Positions 25,358 through 38,515 of a stretch of DNA of 64,000 nucleotides are shown here, piece after piece; the stretch's first letter is position 1, and every line of letters begins with the position of its first letter. The translations under genes were made by a program, and so were the position numbers. This DNA is from Odiellus spinosus (taxonomy: Eukaryota; Arthropoda; Arachnida; Opiliones; Phalangiidae), in contig OY987226.1 of assembly GCA_963920705.1 (NCBI GenBank), positions 18,075,600-18,139,599 of the forward strand, written 5' to 3'. The notes below the pieces were generated by a model that saw only the letters and a list, made by a program, of their open reading frames with translations, was not told the DNA's origin and did not search any database.

Positions 25358-25780
25358 AGGGAGGCTGAAGAGGAAAAATCAAGTCATTTTGTTTATCGAT
25401 TCTTCTACTAATTCTAAGACCTATCCGGGAAATAAATCCCAATGATTTTAAAAATCAAATTAGATTCATATTTCACTGTTCTTTAAAATTTACCCCCTTC
25501 CAACCAATCATGTAACGCCATGCCTTCCAGCAAATAAAATACTCGTGGCACGCGAGATGTGATAAATTACGCGCGTGATGTAACAAACGTGGCGCATGAC
25601 ATCACGCGCGCCACGAATATTTTGTTCGCTGGAAAGCAGGGCGTACGTAATTGGTTGGAGGAGGTCGATTTAAAAGAACAGTGAATTTTGATTTTTAAAA
25701 TCATAGGGATCTAATTCCTGAATGAATAACTGCGCGGATAGGTTTTATAATTAGTAGAGTAATTCCTTTTCACCCCCCTT
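25358..25780. mobile_element. Family C foldback element, TTAA-type
   Basis: TTAA at 25354-25357 precedes AGGGAGGCTGAAGAGGAAAA, and the right end reads TCACCCCCCT before TTAA at 25781-25784. Inner arms CTTCCAACCAATCATGTAAC and GTACGTAATTGGTTGGAGGA pair around a GC-rich centre at 25540-25620. It is related to 31308-31669. It carries no open frame of note. Confidence 0.8.
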
Positions 25781-25945
25781 TTAAATTAAAGCAGGGCGTA
25801 CGTAATTGGTTGGAGGAGGTCTATTTAAAAGAACAGTGAATTTTGATTTTTAAAATCATACGGATCTAATTCCTGAATGAATAACTGCGCGGATAGGTTT
25901 TATAATTAGTAGAGGAATTCCTCTTCACCCTCCTTTTAAATTAAA
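25633..25945. repeat. 155-bp tandem duplication of the family C right arm
   Basis: The segment 25633-25787 (starting AAAGCAGGGCGTACGTAATT) is repeated at 25788-25945 with few differences. The join shares AAA, consistent with slippage at microhomology. The second copy again ends CTTTTAAATTAAA. Confidence 0.88.
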
Positions 25946-26461
25946 TGTACAACCATTTTTGCCTTCAACTTTATTCAAAGATCGAACCTGGATAAAACAA
26001 TATTTGTTCTAGAAAAGAAAGCCGAATGAAGAAGGGTGTGTTAACGGGGAAGACACGATAGTTAATCCTTTCATTTTATTCCGATTTCTATACGTGAATA
26101 TAGACGAGTTCTGTTTTCAATAAAGTAAACTTAACGTAGCGATGTGAGGGGGAGGGTAGTTAGACGATTATAAATACACACATTTGAAAATTTATTATAC
26201 TTTATTCGTTATTTAAAGATGAATCTAATTCGAAAAAGATTTACGATTAATTATTCCGAATATAGCTTTGTTAGTTAAGCGTGGTAATCGGTTTGCTTGT
26301 AAATAATAAGGCCGCTCTTAATCTCTATTCCATTTTCCGATCAACTGCTTGTATATGTACGTACAATCCCGAGATTGTTAGGCTTAGCGGAAAAATGGGA
26401 ATATTTTTTTATGTGGCTCAGTTACTTGCAATCGCCCTCTTACGTACAAGTACAAGCTTCG

Positions 26462-26488
<27 letters not shown>
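26462..26488. repeat. Poly(T) run, 27 bases
   Basis: Uninterrupted T run. Similar runs lie at 48578-48606 and 53473-53497. These are mononucleotide microsatellites and length may be an assembly estimate. Confidence 0.9.
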
Positions 26489-26493
<5 letters not shown>

Positions 26494-26595
26494 AATCTTC
26501 TAGAAAGACTAGAATTAATGCTCGTTCGAGTATCGCTTATTAATAGTAAAGCGAAAACCAAATTGTATTTATTTATTAGTAGAAATTTGCAGCTA

Positions 26596-27047
26596 GAGCT
26601 CGGAATCGGATAATGTATAATTTAGGATATCCATTGATAACTAGTTTTTTTTTTTTCAGATATTTTAATCTCGGATGAATTGTTTGTTAATATAAAACCA
26701 CAAATTATATAAACAAACGCGTATCAAATGGGTACGAATTATCCGGGGATGAAATTTTAAGCTTGATTAATAAACAAATTACGCGTTTATTCGAACGGAT
26801 TATGCGAATATAAAAATATGATGTTTCTCGAAATCCGTGTAGAACGAAAAATAATAATTATATTTCAATCTAAATTGAAAGGAACCAACTAAATTACTAC
26901 ATTCCAGCTTCAAGATCTCAATTTGGGTTAAAATCCGCGAAGAAACTCGAGTTTCAAATTTTCTTAGCGGCGAATGATTAACTCGTTTACGTATCAATTT
27001 CTTATTACAATGAGTACGAATAAACGGTTTGCCTTGCATTCAGATAT
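26596..27047. mobile_element. Family B element, right end truncated
   Basis: TA at 26594-26595 is followed by GAGCTCGGAATCGGATAATG. The body matches the copy at 7354 up to GCCTTGCATTCAGATA. The remaining 120 bp and right inverted end are missing. Confidence 0.82.
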
Positions 27048-27717
27048 TTGTAGAAAAGTCGGACGAGGTCTCGTCTATAATATTCTTCCAAAGAAATCGA
27101 ATTTAATTTTTATATTATAAAGTTTTCGTTAAATTTCCGTTTTATTTTTCTTTCCCTGAAAATAAATTTGAAATTTCTAATCTTGAGATAAATTATTCGC
27201 AAGGTTTTGGGCGACGAACGAATCCTTTTCAAAAATCTTTTCGTTTCTGTTTAAGATTTTGAGAAAATAATCTTAAAAGAGGAATGACTATTAATATATT
27301 AATATCCCAGTTGAATACTTAAAGTCGAAATTTTCCGTCTTTATATATAAACCTATAGAAATTGGCGAGTCCAGACGCTAGACGCAGACGACAAAATTTT
27401 AAATTTAAAATATTTCAAAACACTTTATCATACAACTCGAGACGAAACTTTTAGGGTCTCTTAGAAACCCTCGCTTGCTTTCTTTTTCTCTAGAGATTAG
27501 ATACGGATAGAATCATTTTCTGTTTTCTACACGTACAGATCTATAAACTCCATCATTTAATGAGCTAGCTTTTAGTAAATTCAAGCTGATTCGCTTTATT
27601 TAGATGTATATTTTAAAGGGAAAGTCTCTTAAAATTTAAATAAATTAAATTCATTTTATTTTTGTTATTTATGCCTCGAATAAGGCGGTCATTATGTTTT
27701 CGAAGACAGGGGCTTAA

Positions 27718-27980
27718 AGGGAAACTTGGAGCTAAAAATGCAACAGCTTTTGATTTTATTTTCGGAATCAAAATGCCGAAAAACGTATTCGAAAGTTTTC
27801 AAACAATTTTTAGACCGGTTTTTTGTGTTTTAATTAATTTGTAATGTTTGGTAAAATTTCTATAAAAGTAAGTATAAATTCGGACCAATCATATTATTAC
27901 AGCCTTCAACAGTGTTTGTAATGTCCTAACATTAAAATAATAGGCCGGTGTTTGAGGCCTAAGACCTTGGACATCAAACG
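27718..27980. mobile_element. Family A element, left arm only
   Basis: TTAA at 27714-27717 precedes AGGGAAACTTGGAGCTAAAA. The arm continues to the centre (ACATTAAAATAATAGGCCGG, then ACATCAAACG) and stops at 27980. The intact central TTAA here is the empty-site reference for the nested element at 9180-10247. Confidence 0.8.
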
Positions 27981-28802
27981 CATATAAAAGTTCCATTTCT
28001 AGCAGGATTATATTTTTAGATTTTTTTTTATTCTTTTACAAACCTACATACAGAATTTTATACCCCTGACTTGATATGTTTTGTTTAGACAAAGTCTAAT
28101 AAAAATTAGTTGCCCTTTTAACTAAGCCAAGCCAGAAAACTTTACTCTAAGCAAGATTAACCTTTAAATTGAAACCTAACGGTCTTGTTTTGACCCAAAT
28201 AATCCATATTCCGGTTTCATCTCTTTCTCTTTCACGGATATAATATTATCCGAATTTTTAAGGAACATTTATTTTAAGAGATATATGTGGGAAAGAAGCC
28301 AAATATTCGATTAAAAACTAGGCTTAAATTACAATTCGCTATCAGTGTAACAACGAAACAAAGGTTAAGGCGGAATAATATATAATTTCAAACTGAATAA
28401 GTCATGAAAGTAGTACGCGCAAAGTTATCTCGAAACGAATTGAAAAATGAAATTCCGAACTTTTGGGCTCTTTGACCATTTTTCATTTTCTTGGCCTGAA
28501 AATATTCTTTCATTTAGTTCAAAATAATATATCCGTGGAAATAGGCCTAATGTAGTTCGTTAAGGGAAGGAGTGAAATGGGCTTAGATCTTGATGATTAT
28601 TGTACGTTCTCGTACCTTTTCTCTCTCTTAACTCTGGCTCCGTGAATATAACTTTGAGTCATATAATAGAGTCAATTACATTTCAAGTTGGCAGCACGCG
28701 CCAGCTACGTCTTGGTTAAGTTAAAGGGACGATGTCACAAATTTCTCAATCGAGTTCCAAATGAAATTTGAGTAACTTTCAAAAAAAACAAATACACGTT
28801 TA

Positions 28803-29110
28803 GCTCAGAATTCGAACAACTTTTGTTAATTGAATAAGACAAACCAGATATTATCCGTTCGCGAAAAAATATCAAGTTCTTATTGAAGTTAACGTATCTA
28901 AATGTAAAGCAAACTTTTTATTCGTACACAATTCATACGTTATACGAGTTATTCATTCGCCGATAAGAAAATTTGAAACTCAAGTTTCTTCGCGGATTTT
29001 AACCAAATTGAGATCTTGATGCTAGAATGTAGTAATTTAGTCGGTTCCTTTCAATTTAGATTATTTCATTCTACACGGATTTCGAGAAACATCATATTTT
29101 TATATTCGCA
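28803..29110. mobile_element. Family B element, half copy
   Basis: It starts TTTAGCTCAGAATTCG with the first base pairs of the terminus altered, and matches the 11191 copy through AACATCATATTTTTATATTC. It stops at 29110 where unrelated repeated sequence (TATCACTATGGTTGCTATT) begins. Confidence 0.7.
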
Positions 29111-29675
29111 GTATCACTATGGTTGCTATTATCTTAATAGAACAAAACCTAGCATTCGTAAGCTTCCTCTAATGGCAAATAGTACAAGCAAAAGTTGGAA
29201 CTAATAAAACCACGTACGCTTCTGCAGGTCCATGCAGAGCAGCTCCACGCACGAGGTTTTGTTAGTTTTTACTCTTCCACTGTTTGCCCTTAGAGAACGC
29301 TTATTAAGTCGTATGATAAACACCCTATAAACCGTACGAAGTCTGCGTATCGTAATTATAACGCGTACCTGTAAGTAAATATTCATTCTCCAGATAGGCC
29401 TATTAAGATAGGTGTGCATTGTTAATAGTCACGAAAGTATTTAATAAAGACAGGCTTCCCTTCCATCCGAAAATCGTCTATATAATCAAGTAATAAATAG
29501 ATTAACTACGTCATCAAGCGGAAGAAATTCAATCTTTATATATTTGTCATTTTAATTTTGAAGTGTCTTTCTTCGCGAATAGACCTAAAGGTGTAACATT
29601 TTGAATATTATAATAGAGATAATTTAACAGTCTCTGCGCAAGGTTATTGTAAAGTAAAAATGGAGTTGGAACAAG

Positions 29676-29962
29676 CATGGATTAATCAGCCTCACTCTGG
29701 TAAAGTGATTGTTCGAATTGCACCCTGGTGACAAAAATTGTCTCTACACCGGAAGTTTCTAGCTACCGATACACAGGGTGAAATATTGAAGGGGAAAAAA
29801 ACTCTAAAGCAGACGATGCTCTCATGGATTTGTATCGGTTAGGGGGTAAAATTGAGGGGCCGGATAAAATGTCTGGCAGCCATGTTTGAAACAAACATCT
29901 TCAACTACTAGTATAGCAAATTGGACCATAGTGAATTATCCCCGTGAGGTTGATTAATCCAT
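29676..29962. mobile_element. hAT-like MITE, 287 bp, with 8-bp target duplication
   Basis: GGAACAAG flanks both sides (29668-29675 and 29963-29970). The terminal inverted repeats are CATGGATTAATCAGCCTCAC and, reversed from the right end, ATGGATTAATCAACCTCAC. No coding capacity. An 8-bp duplication is typical of hAT transposases. The right duplication abuts a 46-bp near-perfect palindrome (29971-30016). Confidence 0.82.
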
Positions 29963-29970
29963 GGAACAAG

Positions 29971-30016
29971 GAAGGTTCAAATTGCACAAGAAATTTCTTG
30001 TGCACTTTGAACCTTC
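29971..30016. repeat. 46-bp near-perfect palindrome
   Basis: GAAGGTTCAAATTGCACAAG continues through AAATTT to its own complement ending TTTGAACCTTC. Only one base pair is mismatched and there is no loop. No other copy was noticed in the window. Confidence 0.9.
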
Positions 30017-31002
30017 GTTGTTGAGAAAAGAAAAAAATATAATCCCTGGTGATAGCGTCACTTTAAAAAATTGAGATAATGGCTAGCACGTTTAGCTTTG
30101 CGCGTGCTACCATCTTGAGGTGGAATGAACTATAGATGAGTTAGTTTGTTCAATTAGAGCTTATTTTTATTTATATTCCGAATTAACGTTTTGTATCCCT
30201 CCGCGACAGCTTTCGCTGTTACGCAAAATCGGTCTGAACTAAAGTATAAGGTCAGCGTAAGCCTCCGGGATTAATAAGGAATAAATTTTCGGAGGTTTCC
30301 ATTAGATTTAAAATTTTCCGGCGAAATTCCGTCCGTCTCGAAGAGCGTCGAACTAATCATCCGTTCTCTGAGCCGCTGTTGAAAAATTTTAGTTTTAAGT
30401 TTGAAAACTAAAAGAAGGAGTTTTCCATCAGTTTTCCCCTCGCTTCCGAGTTTAAATTTATATAGGGCCTTAAGTTAAATATGGGACGCCAAAAATTCTT
30501 TTTTAAAATTTCAAAATATCGAACTTCTAGTTTTGATGGAAGACTTTAAGGAAAACTAATTTAACTTTATAATTTATTCACATATATACCTCTTAATAAT
30601 TTTTGTCTACAAGATAATTGAGAGATACGATAGAATATTTATTATCCTTAGGAGAAATACCAGACCACCAAACTACAGCTATAGATATCTGTTCGGTCAA
30701 CAGATGAAACTGATAGTTTTTTGAACAGGCTCTAAATCGGTCAAACGGATTTTTTACAATTAATCTAATTACAAGAAACAGATACCCGTTAAGCGCTTAT
30801 CTGAAGGAAAGCTCATTACATGTTTTTATTTGCGCCTTTTCTGTCTGCCAGCCAACTGTGAAACGCTCTTTTAAATAATCGCTTAGAGAATGAATAATTG
30901 CGCATTATTTTACTGTTAAATTGACAGATATATGTTTGAGTATCGGTTAACCTGCAAATATCTGCTCAAAAAAATGAAATTAGTTTGAATAGATAATTCA
31001 GA

Positions 31003-31283
31003 CAAGGAGGATCAAAGAAGGAGAGGAAATGTGGGGCTGCGTTGAGTTAGAGAGAGAAGAGCCAACCTCCCACTCGGGTGGAAAGGGGGGATAGGAAATT
31101 CTCGAGGTAAACTGTTGTCACGTGGTCGCTAGCTAGCGCGTCTCATAAAGGATTCGTTTTACCCACGCGACAACATTTTACCACGAAACGTCTCTACCCC
31201 CGTTCTCCCAGAGTGGGAGTTTAGGCCGACGCAGTAGGAACCGCGCCGTCCCCACATTTCCTCTCCTTCTCTGATCCTCCTTG
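31003..31283. mobile_element. Non-coding inverted-repeat element, 281 bp
   Basis: The left end CAAGGAGGATCAAAGAAGGA (continuing GAGGAAATGTGGGG) is mirrored at the right end with about 30 of 36 bases or more matching by eye. ATTCAGA flanks both sides (30996-31002, 31284-31290). This is a 7-bp direct repeat that could be an eroded 8-bp duplication. The interior is GC-richer than the neighbourhood and has no sustained frame. Confidence 0.8.
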
Positions 31284-31307
31284 ATTCAGATAAATAAAAT
31301 CAGTTAA

Positions 31308-31669
31308 AGGGAGGGTGAAGAGGAAAATCAAGTTTTTTTTTATCGATTATTCTACTAATTATAAGTATTAAAATCATGCAGGAAATAAATCCCAATTATT
31401 TTAAAAATCAAGGTAGATCCAGATTTCACTGATCTCTCCCTCCAACCAATCATGTAACGCCTTTTTTGTAGAGCGCAACAATAGCGCGCGATGTGCCATC
31501 GTTGCACGCGACAGAGCATGCTGGAAGGCAGGGCGTTACACGATTGGTCTGGACCTCTTTTTATTTTTAAAATCATCGGAATTTATTTCCTGAATGACTA
31601 CGCGGATAAGTCTTATAATTAGTAGAAGAATGGATATTAAATCACTCGATTTTCCTCTTCACCCTCCCT
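31308..31669. mobile_element. Family C element, complete, TTAA-type (362 bp)
   Basis: TTAA at 31304-31307 and 31670-31673 flanks AGGGAGGGTGAAGAGGAAAA and the mirrored TTTTCCTCTTCACCCTCCCT, a terminal repeat of about 25 bp. The arms continue inward (CTTCCAACCAATCATGTAAC-like). It lies only 24 bp from the preceding element. The open frame across its centre is a by-product of the foldback. Confidence 0.87.
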
Positions 31670-34204
31670 TTAAAAAGAGATTGAGTAGACAAATGGTTGT
31701 GTGAACAGTTTTTACCAGTTTAACTTAGTTGCTAAATTGGCAACAATTTATTCTATACTTATAAAAGTTGTTAGCACTATTTAAGTATCTGAAAAATGAT
31801 TTTTTCTCTGTTCTTATATTAAAACCAAACCCATCTCGCTTTTTCAACTCCCTCACTGCTTCAGGAAATTTTCAGACTTTCCAAATTAGTTGGGCGATGA
31901 TTTTTCAAGTTTTTAGCATCCTTTATTTTTCTCTAGCGCTTAAGGCGAGGGTTTACGAGGGACCAAGAGGGGAGGTATAGGGAAGCGCGAAGTTTTGGGG
32001 TTTAATAGGAATATATGGGGCCAACAAAAATAAATCGTTGGGCCGAGGGATCTCTCGATCGTAGTCGGGGGGATATCTAAACTAAACTCCACCACCGTGA
32101 ACTGGTCAAGCCGCTGTAGTTCCGAACTTAATGCCCCTTACGAATAATGCCCTCAATATATACTGATAAAAGTTTCGATGGCCCATAACCGCGACTCCTT
32201 TTTGCGACCCTCATGAGCGACCTCAAAACGTTCTTTGTAAAAAAAAATCAACATAGATTTTCATCGTCGTGCTGGGATTTTAAACGCCGAGTATTAGTTG
32301 CGCTATCTGTAATACCGGTATATGTTTAAACGTATGTTTCAATTCATATGTGATATTGTATACCTCTTTGCTCTACATGGTACCATTCTCTCACTGCCAA
32401 TATACCAGCTCTCTCTTGAAGCCTCGTTCATACATAGACCTAAATGAGCTTCGATTTCTATAACTGGTTATCAAACCAACGTGAGAAATCAGTTCGTGTG
32501 GGTTCGGGAAGCAATTTGCTCAAGTCGCTTTGGTTCAATCAAATTTGCTGAGAAATCTTAAAATAACACGATTAAAATTATTCTTTATGTCAAAAATAAT
32601 AAACCCACGAGTTACAAACACGATTTACTAATTAGTTTGAGATAATTATTTATAATTTTTAAATTATTGGTATTTTTTTAAAACGACGTTAAGCCTTGGC
32701 TTTGGTCAAACAGGGGCGAACGGCCGCGAACCGTCTTGTGAGCGTGTGAACCAGAGAATACTATTCAAAATATACATAAAAATATTACCACCAGAAAAAA
32801 ATATATATTTTAAAATTAGCATTTTTTAAATGACGTTTCTAAACAAATTCAAAAATATTTATTTGAAATTCCATCTATTTGGCGTACATATCGATACAAT
32901 TTTTAACGAGGAGTTGTAGCGACTATATTTTCTTTACAAAGTTAATTATTACGTATCCATCCGCCTTAGCTTTTATCCAATCGGTCAATTAATAGAACTC
33001 TTTTAGATCTCGGCAGACTTTTTACTCTAGAATCGATAATCCGTACGCCGCCGAAAAACTCGTTTTAATTAACGATTAGAATTAAAACTGCTTCCCACTT
33101 ATACATGGGGTCTCCCACTCCCCTATGACCCAACCACCTTCTTTTTCTTTTCTGACCAGAGACAAATTCTAGAGGCGAGAGGAAGGGTTAAATTCTGTTT
33201 TCGGACCGACGGGTTATAAACTAGAATTGCTTCGAAAGAACCAAGTTGCCTTAATCTTCCCGCTTAATAATAAAACCTGCCTTCCTTTCGACTTGTCCAC
33301 CCCTCCCCCTTCAGGGCCGCTTTAAACCTTGGGGCTAATTTCACCAGTTAAAAGCTTAGGGGTATTTTTACCTCTTTTTAGTTTTAGTTAACTAATTAAA
33401 AGGTTTTTTTTAAATTTTAAGAATAAAGGCAGCTAGAAGTGTTTTCTTTAGATCTAGCCTGCATGGGAAAATATAGACCCCCTAGCCACGTTTGCTCCGT
33501 AATTGTTGCTAAACCTCTTTTATCCATTATGAGCTTAGCTTGGCTGCTGTTTATTTAAATGTTGTTTTAAATGAAACGGGAATTGTGGGGTATTACGGTC
33601 ATATTTCTCTTGGTCTTAGCGCGAATCCCTAAACGAGTTATTTTTCTTACGTTATTTTAAACCAAATGGCCAGTTTCTCATGGTGCAATCGCAGTCTCGT
33701 AAAAATTCATTCCACCTAACCATTTAATTGTGTATTTATTTAAAATTTTGATTATTATAATTTATTTAATGCTAGTTACTGCTATTTTATTTTAGTTTAT
33801 ATTGTTTATTTTTAAGTTAAATTTAGCTATACAGTAATACTATATTTGATTTTCACATATCTTACGTTGCAGTAGTACTATGGTAGGGACGTAGGGTTGC
33901 TATGAACGGTTTTTAAGAAATCCGAGATCTCATTTGGTATGAAATTTATAGTCACGGACCCGTTGCGCTAGTTTTCATCATTCCACGACGCGTACTTTTT
34001 ACGCGGACGAGGTTTAAAAAACGGCAGTAGCGGATTCTATTTATGGGAAAGATTCTAATTCTGAACGCCTCGATTCCAATTCTGAACACCCCCTGTTTCT
34101 AAATCCGAACTATATATAACCTATAAAAAAATAATCCTAAATTTGCACCTCAAATCGAAAAATGTGTGTCACCAATAGGATTCCTTGGCCGAATTTACCG
34201 AGGG

Positions 34205-34342
34205 AATTAGCTCGCTCGAGCCAATATTTGCGAAGTTATCGACGATTTAAAAATTAGGCATTGCTTTAGCATAGAACCCATAAAGTAATCCTCATTTCAA
34301 AGGAAATCGTCGAGAACTTCGCTAGTACTGGCTAACTCGTGT
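34205..34342. repeat. Imperfect foldback, about 138 bp
   Basis: TTAGCTCGCTCGAGCCAATA..GCGAAG..ATCGACGATTT pairs with AAATCGTCGAGAACTTCGCT..TGGCTAACTCG. No target duplication was recognised. Confidence 0.6.
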
Positions 34343-35317
34343 TAAGTAATTGTATATTTTATTTTAACATAATTTAAGTACCATATAGTATATATGAGAA
34401 TATATAATCATACGCTAATTAAAAAACTTCTAAAAGATCAAAAAAATCTTGGGCTAAAAATCAATAATATCTCTCAGAACGGTTTGATTATTTTTTATTT
34501 TAAATTTAAAGATGAAAAGTTGGATTAACTTGGTAGTCTATATGTAATAGGAATAAAGAAAGAAAAAAAAAGGAATTGGGGAAAAAATTCTAAAAACAGA
34601 GACTCGATGGTAGCTGGAAAAAGAAATTAGCATATCAATGAAATTCGCGGCTAAGAATTGGGGACATCTCGACAAAAGATTTCGGGCTTGATTTAAATTT
34701 CTTTCCCGGAGCGGCGTAGGCGCTCGGCAATTTCACCTATAAGACCTTACAATACCAAAAGACCTCCCAGCTTGATAATCTTTACTAAATATATAGAGTT
34801 TATAGCTCGAAATAATCTCGAATTTCCGTGGAAAATCGTTTTTTTCAATGTCGAATTAGATCCATTCTGAGATTGAATTTAAATATATACAAAATTCCCG
34901 TTTCCCACTTTTTTTATTTCAATATTCTCTCTAGAATTCAATTTTTCGTGTATAAATAGTGCTTAGTCGGAATCAGTATCGCCTAACAGCGCGTGCGAGG
35001 CGACGCTCGCGTGTATCTTATCATAACCAAGTTTTAGATTATCATTTTAGTCTATCATTGCACGCGCTGCAATCACAAAATGTTTATAACTATCAAAGAA
35101 TTGAGCACGCGCGAGCCTAGAATCGCGAGACTGTCTCTGAATCAGTCTGAGTTTGCACCGCGTGTCACACTTAACACTCATCTATCTCTCGTAATAAATT
35201 CAATAGATTGAAATGAAGACGTGAATTGCATCAGCTGTAAAGATAAAATGTTTTCATTTTCAATAATGTTCGTAAACAGTGTTGTAAAATAGTGTATGTT
35301 TAAGCGTATTAATACCC

Positions 35318-35425
35318 AATGTTAAATCTCATACGGAATAAAAGTAGTATAATAAAATATTCACGAATAGGTTATATTAATAATATATTCCGAAAAAGAG
35401 ATGTGATGAAGTAATATTAAGGGGA
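35318..35425. repeat. Family G short copy
   Basis: It joins the left-end motif TTAATACCCAATGTTAAATC and the right-end motif GATGAAGTAATATTA within 108 bp. Confidence 0.45.
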
Positions 35426-37579
35426 TTAGAGATGTGAGGTTAACCTAGGATCTTTTCGCTAGCCTTCAACAATATTCGATATATTGACGCGAATACATTT
35501 ACAGTATTTCAATTTTCACTCCAAAGAGGTGTAATAATAATAATTGTTCGTGGAAGGAGCGATGGGTTAACGGAATTATATAACAAACAACGGATTGAAG
35601 CCTTCACTGTATTACCACTTCCCACGCGGATAAATATACGTAATCTTTACAGAGAAATAAGAGCTTAGTCCATGTAAGATTTCTGATAAGAAAATCTCGT
35701 AGTCTTTGAACTTAAAAAATAATGTTAAAAAGGCAGTCTATTTAAAGCTAAACCCTGGATAGTAAGATTTTTTTCTTTACTTTTTGATCAGGTCCCTAGC
35801 TTACCTTTCAATGAAAATGAAGATAAAAAATTTAATGGTCCAATGCTTTGAATGAAATCCCAAAAAATTTAAGAAAAATAAAAAAGGTGCTTCTTAGAGA
35901 TTATACTACTGGTTATTCAATATAGATTAGATGAATGTGCAATGAAAGCTGGAAGTGTTTTAAGTTATTTTTTTACCTTAAGGGACCATTAAGAGTTCGA
36001 GAATTTCGAGTTAAACAGTTTTTAGGATAGAAAATATCGTAAAAAATTTATAAAATATCAAATATAGTCTTAAATACATCTATTAGGTGTCCAAAAATAA
36101 TCAACAACATATAATAATTTACCAGAAAGGGGCAATAGGTTGGACTTCACCCTGAACACCGGAACGCTGAGGCTGGAACAGTTTTACAGGCGCTTAAGTA
36201 TTTAATATTATTGGCGATCCATATATCAGTGTCCCATGAGTTTCATTGGTTTCTGCTAGTTTTTAATTAAAGCTAGTTTTTGTCAAGAGTCAATCACGTA
36301 ACCAGGTTTAATCACGTGAGCTTTATAAATTATTGAAAGGCCAATTGAACACTTAATATCAAGATATTATAATTATAAATCAACAATAACTATAATAAAA
36401 TGACTTACAAGTGTTAGTGAAGTGAAATAATGATACTATTCTAAAATAATTCACTTTTAAACTTCTTTATTGTACGATAGGCCATGCACACTTTTATTAT
36501 TCAGAGAACTAGGCGAATTATTTCGGGCCATCATATACCTTATTTATACTACAGTTATAAAATTTACTATTTGAAATAAAAAATTGTGATTTGAGAATGA
36601 GATTAAATTATCGGGACATGAACTAACCCTAGCTTAAATATTCACAACTCGATGCTTAAAACCAATATCATTAAGGAGTGAAAAAGTCTCTAGATACTCG
36701 ATCTAAACTAAAACATTCCTTCGGAATGAGGAGAGTTAGGCCTAGTACATAGTCTATTTCTAGGATGGGATATTTTATCGATTTTTCATGTAAGGAGGAA
36801 AAGCTTTTTCTTCGAAGCGATCTAATAAGAAATAGCGTAAATGCCTGCCACCCGACCAACCATATTTCGCGGGAACTCTCCTATTCCCCCTTAGCTATAC
36901 CACTTCTCTCTTTCCGAGCTAAGAAAGTCGTATATGGAAGTATTCTTGCTCGCTTTTGGGATCGCGCGCGCGACATCCCTCGACTCAGCGCGAGACTTTG
37001 ATCCTATATTATTCGCGTTTCATCACTTAATGCGCTTAATAGAGTACGTGGCTCGTGATTAAGGTATAACTGGCAGTTCTTTAACCCCGTTCAAAGCTCT
37101 TTCCCCTTACATTCCTTCATTCGCACTCGATTCGCGAACAAAATCCGCCGTTTTAACCACTGAACGAAACGGAATGAATCGAATGAAGCGGGTGTATTTT
37201 TGTTATAACTTACCAATTCTCTTTCTCCTATCAAATTTTTATTCGGCTTCCAAAACATGAACAAACAAGGGAAAGTATAATAATAAGGAAGGAAAATCTC
37301 GCGATAGTCCGCGAGAATCCGGTACGGATTTAGCTCTCGATAAACCAAGCGTAGTTTGCATCAGAAACCAAAACTCCCTCAATATATATGCTTATATTTC
37401 TTTAATCCGTACATTTTCAAGTACCGCAAACTCGGTTTAAATCGAATATTAGATTTTGCGCAATTGATATCAATATTGGTTTTCATAGTGTGCTCGAAAC
37501 TATTAACAAACATTTGAAATCATGTAAAGTACGTTCATAGGGGCCAGTACTGTTAAATTTGAATATTCATAATAAACTG

Positions 37580-37754
37580 TAATTTCGCATCGTATACCGT
37601 ATAACCTTTGACTACGCATAAAATGTTTGCCTTACTTTCTGATACGTCAACTCGAATAAGAAATGGATATATATTTTTCGCGAACGAATAATATCTGATT
37701 GACACCCACTACGGTCTTATTCAATTAACAAAAGTTATAGGAATTCCGAGATAG
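37580..37754. mobile_element. Family B element, terminal fragment
   Basis: It retains GTTTGCCTTACTTTCTGATACG, CGCGAACGAATAATATCTGA, AACAAAAGTTATAGGAATTC and a damaged end CCGAGATAG. Confidence 0.75.
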
Positions 37755-38515
37755 CCAATTGCAAAGTCAGTTTGGCATATTTATAACGAAGATTCCGTTT
37801 TTGGTTTCAATTACAATCTAGGAATGGCTCTAATACGCGGTAGAAAAACTTGTTATTTGGCTTCTTTCTAGAATCTCGTAGGTTTTTGTATCGTGTATCG
37901 TTTTTTAGCTTATTTGCGAAATAATTTCTCACGACACTAACATGGCGTACTACTCCGCAACGTCTTTCCCTTAATCGCCATAAAGTTGGTGTAGGTTTCA
38001 TATCGAACGAGGTGGCCATTCCCTGTGTAGTCTATCGGACAGGACACAGCGCGGTGGTGTCCAACATCTAAGTAAAGGCAACTCGGCAGTGTTAGAGCGG
38101 CTATAAGCTGACCATCGGTTTTTCCTCTTTTGTCGCGGGGAGACGGATTACGAGTTAGTTTCATTTCGCAAACGTTTCTCCGTTTCCCCCGGGTGATAGC
38201 GGGTTGGGAGGGGCTGGTAAGGGGAAGGGGGAGATTGCCCCAGGCCCCCGATTTATTTTTCTAGATTATTCCCTAAGCGACTTCCATTTCCTTACGCGGT
38301 TCGTATACGCATTCCGGTTGTAACTCCTAAGAAGTATTATAGCAATCCAATACGGCAGTTCCAACGTTTGATCGAATCTAAATTATTATTCGAATTATTG
38401 AATTTCCAATGGGTATTTCAATCACTTCTAAGATAGTAAATTTTAGGAAATTGAAATTGAATTACAGATGATGATCAGTCCATAACGTTGAACCCTGCCG
38501 GGTTCACCAAATTAA

